A DNA stretch of 64,000 bases, from assembly GCA_017562135.1 (NCBI GenBank), contig QEYB01000143.1:43408-107407 (forward strand), written 5' to 3'. Every line of letters starts with the position of its first letter. Within the stretch, counting starts at the first letter, position 1. This stretch comes from Dipylidium caninum (lineage: Eukaryota; Platyhelminthes; Cestoda; Cyclophyllidea; Dipylidiidae). Of the stretch, positions 61,062 through 64,000 are shown one piece after another. The position numbers and the translations under genes were made by a program. The notes under the pieces are model-generated. The model searched no databases, was not told the DNA's origin, and saw only the letters and a program-made list of their open reading frames with translations.

Positions 61062-62099
61062 CTGGAGGAAACGGAGAAAAGGCAGACCGATGAAGAGGGC
61101 TTCATGATATTATGCAAAGGCGTTAATAAGCAAAGACATACATACAAAAGAATGGAGGTGAGGTAAACGAATCACTGGCCTTACATGACCTGAGTGAATA
61201 GAAATAACCTGTCACAACAAAAAAACGTTAAAAGATGGCGACGCGCTAGTCTGAACGTAACTGAGTGCAGCTGCCCTAAACGTTCGAGAGGCATTTGCGA
61301 GTTGTTGTGGTTACGACTCACATGTCAAGGGTTGGGCACTCAAGGGATCTACTCGGTCAACAACTTCACTGCACTTCGGTGCCCCTAAACTAGGAATCAT
61401 AACTCTTTTCACTTCCATGACTTCCGTCAAAAGTAACCGGTGGAAAAAATGTTGTAGCACTGATAAGTGCACCGACTTGGCCACCGATAGAATAAAATAG
61501 AGTTGCGAATGTGCTCCGAATATACGCTCTGACGACAGGGCTCGGTCAACAAACAATCACCATTGCGCTAGTAAGCCGTGGTTGCACCTTCATTCCCTAT
61601 GGCTGGAATTCTGAGGAACTGCCGCCACTGTGGATTGTTGAATCCCACAATGTGTGAGATGTGAAGGAGATAGAGGGTAATGTCGCTTCCAAGAAGAAAG
61701 TCGAAGACGAGACAGGGAAGAATGTGCAAAGAGTCTAATTACGTGCGCCTCAGTTAAAAACTCTCTAGGGGATGTTTAAGTGGACATAAGTGGAAGACAG
61801 CAATGGAGTAACTAACGATATAAGAAAGGAAATTAAAAGTGGCTAAAGCATCATAAGTCTGGAAAATGGGAAAGAAATGAGTCAATTAAAGTCAGTTCAC
61901 ATTGATGTGGCTACAGCACAGGGGCTGAAAATTGAAGCCATCGACTCTATTTGAAGCTTAAGGAAGACGCAATTGCTTCTGCAACGCAGCCAACAAAGGA
62001 CACAACTACCTGGTCAGAATCAACTGGTGGGGGAAATAGATGAAGAGTCGACGACTTTTCGACCGCTTTCAAGTGAGGGGTACTGGTAGACGCGTAGTG

Positions 62100-63604
62100 T
62101 TAGATAAACGGCTGGAAAATGATGTTTCTCAACAGAAAGGGAAGTAAACTAGAGAAAAAGAACTGGCCAAGTAGATGAAAGCAGAAACACCAATAGAAGT
62201 TTGGCAATCGAAGGAATTGACTCGTCCTTACGGCCGTTGCAATGCAGTATTACGACAAATGACAACTTTGGGTTTAGCCTCTCCCTCAACCCCCAACCCC
62301 AACCCCACCCCCCACTCTCATAGAATCCATAAAATAGCAGCAACACAGGTGGCAACCTCCGAATTCACGTACTCCGCCTCGGGAGTTGCATCAGTCCGAC
62401 ATGCTTCCACCACGCGTGGGAAGGTCGGACTGTTCTTAGCATTCCAGTCGTCGTCTACCTCTATCCAACCCACATGTCCACCCAAGCGCCCTTCAGCAAT
62501 GCAAATTGTGATCGGATTCTCTACATGGAAATCGGCACTCGTCAATCATGCCAACGTTGAGGTACGCTGAGTGGATGCGCAGAGTCACGCTGCCACGTCG
62601 ATGGCTCTTGCAGGCCAACGCAGACGTTAGTTGTGCGGCGGGCTGCTTTCGCAGTGTTTGTAGATCTGTGACGATGTGAAGCAACGTAAGGCCTCCACCC
62701 TCTGAGACGTATTCAACCAATGCCACATTGCTATATGGGTCTTTGTCGCGAACTTGCACATTAGAAGCGTAATTTTTAGTTGGAGAAGTCTGAATAGGAA
62801 CATTGCAAGTAGCGTGCGCCCGAGCGGCTGCGATGGTGTACATGTAGCGTCTCTCAGCAGACTATTACTATGATCGGTGGGGTGGCGGTTGATGAAGGAA
62901 AGCAGTTTAGTGTTGACTAATACGGGTGTGCAGTTCAAAGGTAGCAATTGAAAATTGCACCGACTCCGGTGGAAGAAGTCTCCACTTCTCGGTTGTCAGA
63001 TGTGAGGCGGCACTCATCACAGACACGTTGGCTCTCTCGCCCTCGCCAGTCTTGCAACCCATTTTACACCCACTTGAGGCCGTAAACCTGAACATCACAA
63101 GTACTGCAAACCTCCACTGCTAGCCCCCACTCAAATGGCATCTCTATTGTTGCCCATCCCACCGCATCGTCCGTGAGGGACACAGTGGCGTCCACCGCAG
63201 GTGCCCTCACCAGACACAAGATGAACCCGACGGTGTCATCCCGTGGACTTCACAATGCTAAACTGCGCAGGCTTACATCTCCATCAACTCGTGTACCGCG
63301 GAGTCGACCTCGTCTACTCTTCGTTCTTCCCTCCCTCCCTCCCTCCCTTCCCTCCCTCCCCTCCTCCTCCTCCTTCCTCCTCCTCCTTCAACAATCCACG
63401 CGTGTGCAAATGACTTCTCGCTGCATGTTGGACCATTGTAGCCAACCATCGAAACAACTATTCCACGAATGCATTAGTGGGCGACTGTCGACTCGTCCCG
63501 CACCGTACTCGTCGACCTTGCTGGGGTCGGTGGACTTCACTTACCAAAGAACGGCATCGAGAGAGCTGCCTGCCGGGCGAGTAAGGGAATGACGCGAGCA
63601 CATC
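62100..63604 (-). repeat. Dispersed repeat family E, copy 4 (right arm)
   Basis: Mirror image of copy 1. Parts are identical to it (for example about 75 bp around the C-rich tract at 62,282-62,313), while others carry indels. It includes a TCCC/CTCC tract at about 63,328-63,390 that is longer than its partner in copy 1. Confidence 0.75.
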
Positions 63605-64000
63605 AACCTCTCTCACCACGACTGAGTCAGGAGATGATTACTTTCATAGTGTAAGTTAGCAAGTGGGATGTCAACGTCGGTTCGAATTGACAGAGCGTTA
63701 ATGCAAAGGCAGAGGACCTACGAAGTTTCAGAGATGAGTCGTCCAACTTCTACTTATTATTCAGCACCACATCACCTGAACGTGGAGATAGGGTGACACT
63801 CTATCTATGCTTCAGTTCTATACCCGGTATTTGAACAAGTCGTCTCCCATGCTTGTTCATATTTAACGATGTGGAATTGAACTGGACTTGGTAAATTGCT
63901 AAAAAAGAAGACCTGTAGACGTGTCTGCCGCCTAGCGGTACGCTATTGCAGTTGTTGCAATGTTTCGATCATGGGATAATTGTATCCATCTTCCTCTTTT

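Larger units (their letters stand above)
46825..63986 (-). repeat. Giant inverted repeat, right arm (17.2 kb)
   Basis: This is the reverse complement of the left arm and about 0.7 kb longer overall. It holds mirrored copies of every left-arm feature: repeats E and F, SERINC exons 7 to last, and the EGF-like exon. The match ends at 63,986. The remaining 14 bases of the window are not shared with the left flank, so the arm boundary is just inside the window. Identity is patchy, with indel-dense blocks at about 57.4-61 kb. Confidence 0.9.

Noticed and set aside
27076..63986. Giant DNA transposon (Maverick/Polinton-like) or viral integration
   Set aside because: The arms are nearly half the element each, no integrase, DNA polymerase or capsid-like frame was seen, the arms contain host SERINC exons, and there is no target-site duplication.
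1..64000. tRNA, rRNA, CRISPR arrays or bacterial operons
   Set aside because: None seen. Spliced exons, TATA and AATAAA signals show the DNA is eukaryotic nuclear.

Overview
The window looks like nuclear DNA of a flatworm, most likely a tapeworm. This rests on very short spliceosomal introns (36, 38, 41, 45, 61 and 66 bp), sparse coding sequence, many degenerate dispersed repeats and a secreted Kunitz-type inhibitor gene. There is no operon structure, and most open frames are short and chance-like. Splice sites and homologies were read by eye; no database search was possible.

Layout. 1-9.2 kb is mostly anonymous DNA with one open exon-like frame (814-1197). At 9.22-9.76 kb is a compact two-exon secreted Kunitz gene with a TATA box, an upstream TFIIB-type element and a polyadenylation signal. 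9.8-23.4 kb is repeat-rich intergenic DNA, with one copy of a CA-containing repeat (family F, 17.05-18.01 kb) and a decayed LINE endonuclease fragment (19.4-19.6 kb). From 23.42 to about 36.14 kb on the + strand lies a multi-exon gene for a serine incorporator (SERINC/TMS1 family). Its first seven exons join in phase with GT-AG introns. Its later exons are recognisable but carry small frameshifts.

The dominant structure is a giant inverted repeat. The left arm (27,076 to about 43,515) is repeated in reverse complement as the right arm (about 46,825 to 63,986), around a 3.3 kb spacer. The outer boundary falls inside intron 6 of the SERINC gene. The right arm therefore carries an inverted copy of the 3' half of that gene only (exon 7 onwards, - strand). 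Each arm also holds two opposed copies of a 1.4-1.7 kb repeat (family E), which flank SERINC exon 7, and one family F copy. Near the spacer are mirror-image copies of an EGF-like exon (identical in both arms) and fragments that may be SEA-like; together they suggest a membrane or mucin-like surface protein gene.

Arm quality is patchy. Some blocks are identical between arms, while others differ by dense 1-2 base indels. In SERINC exons the two copies are often broken at different sites, so that together they imply an open frame. This points to either an authentic palindrome with poor base-level consensus or a chimeric assembly, and it is the main thing to test. The gene calls I trust are SERINC exons 1-7 and the Kunitz gene. 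Most other calls are tentative.
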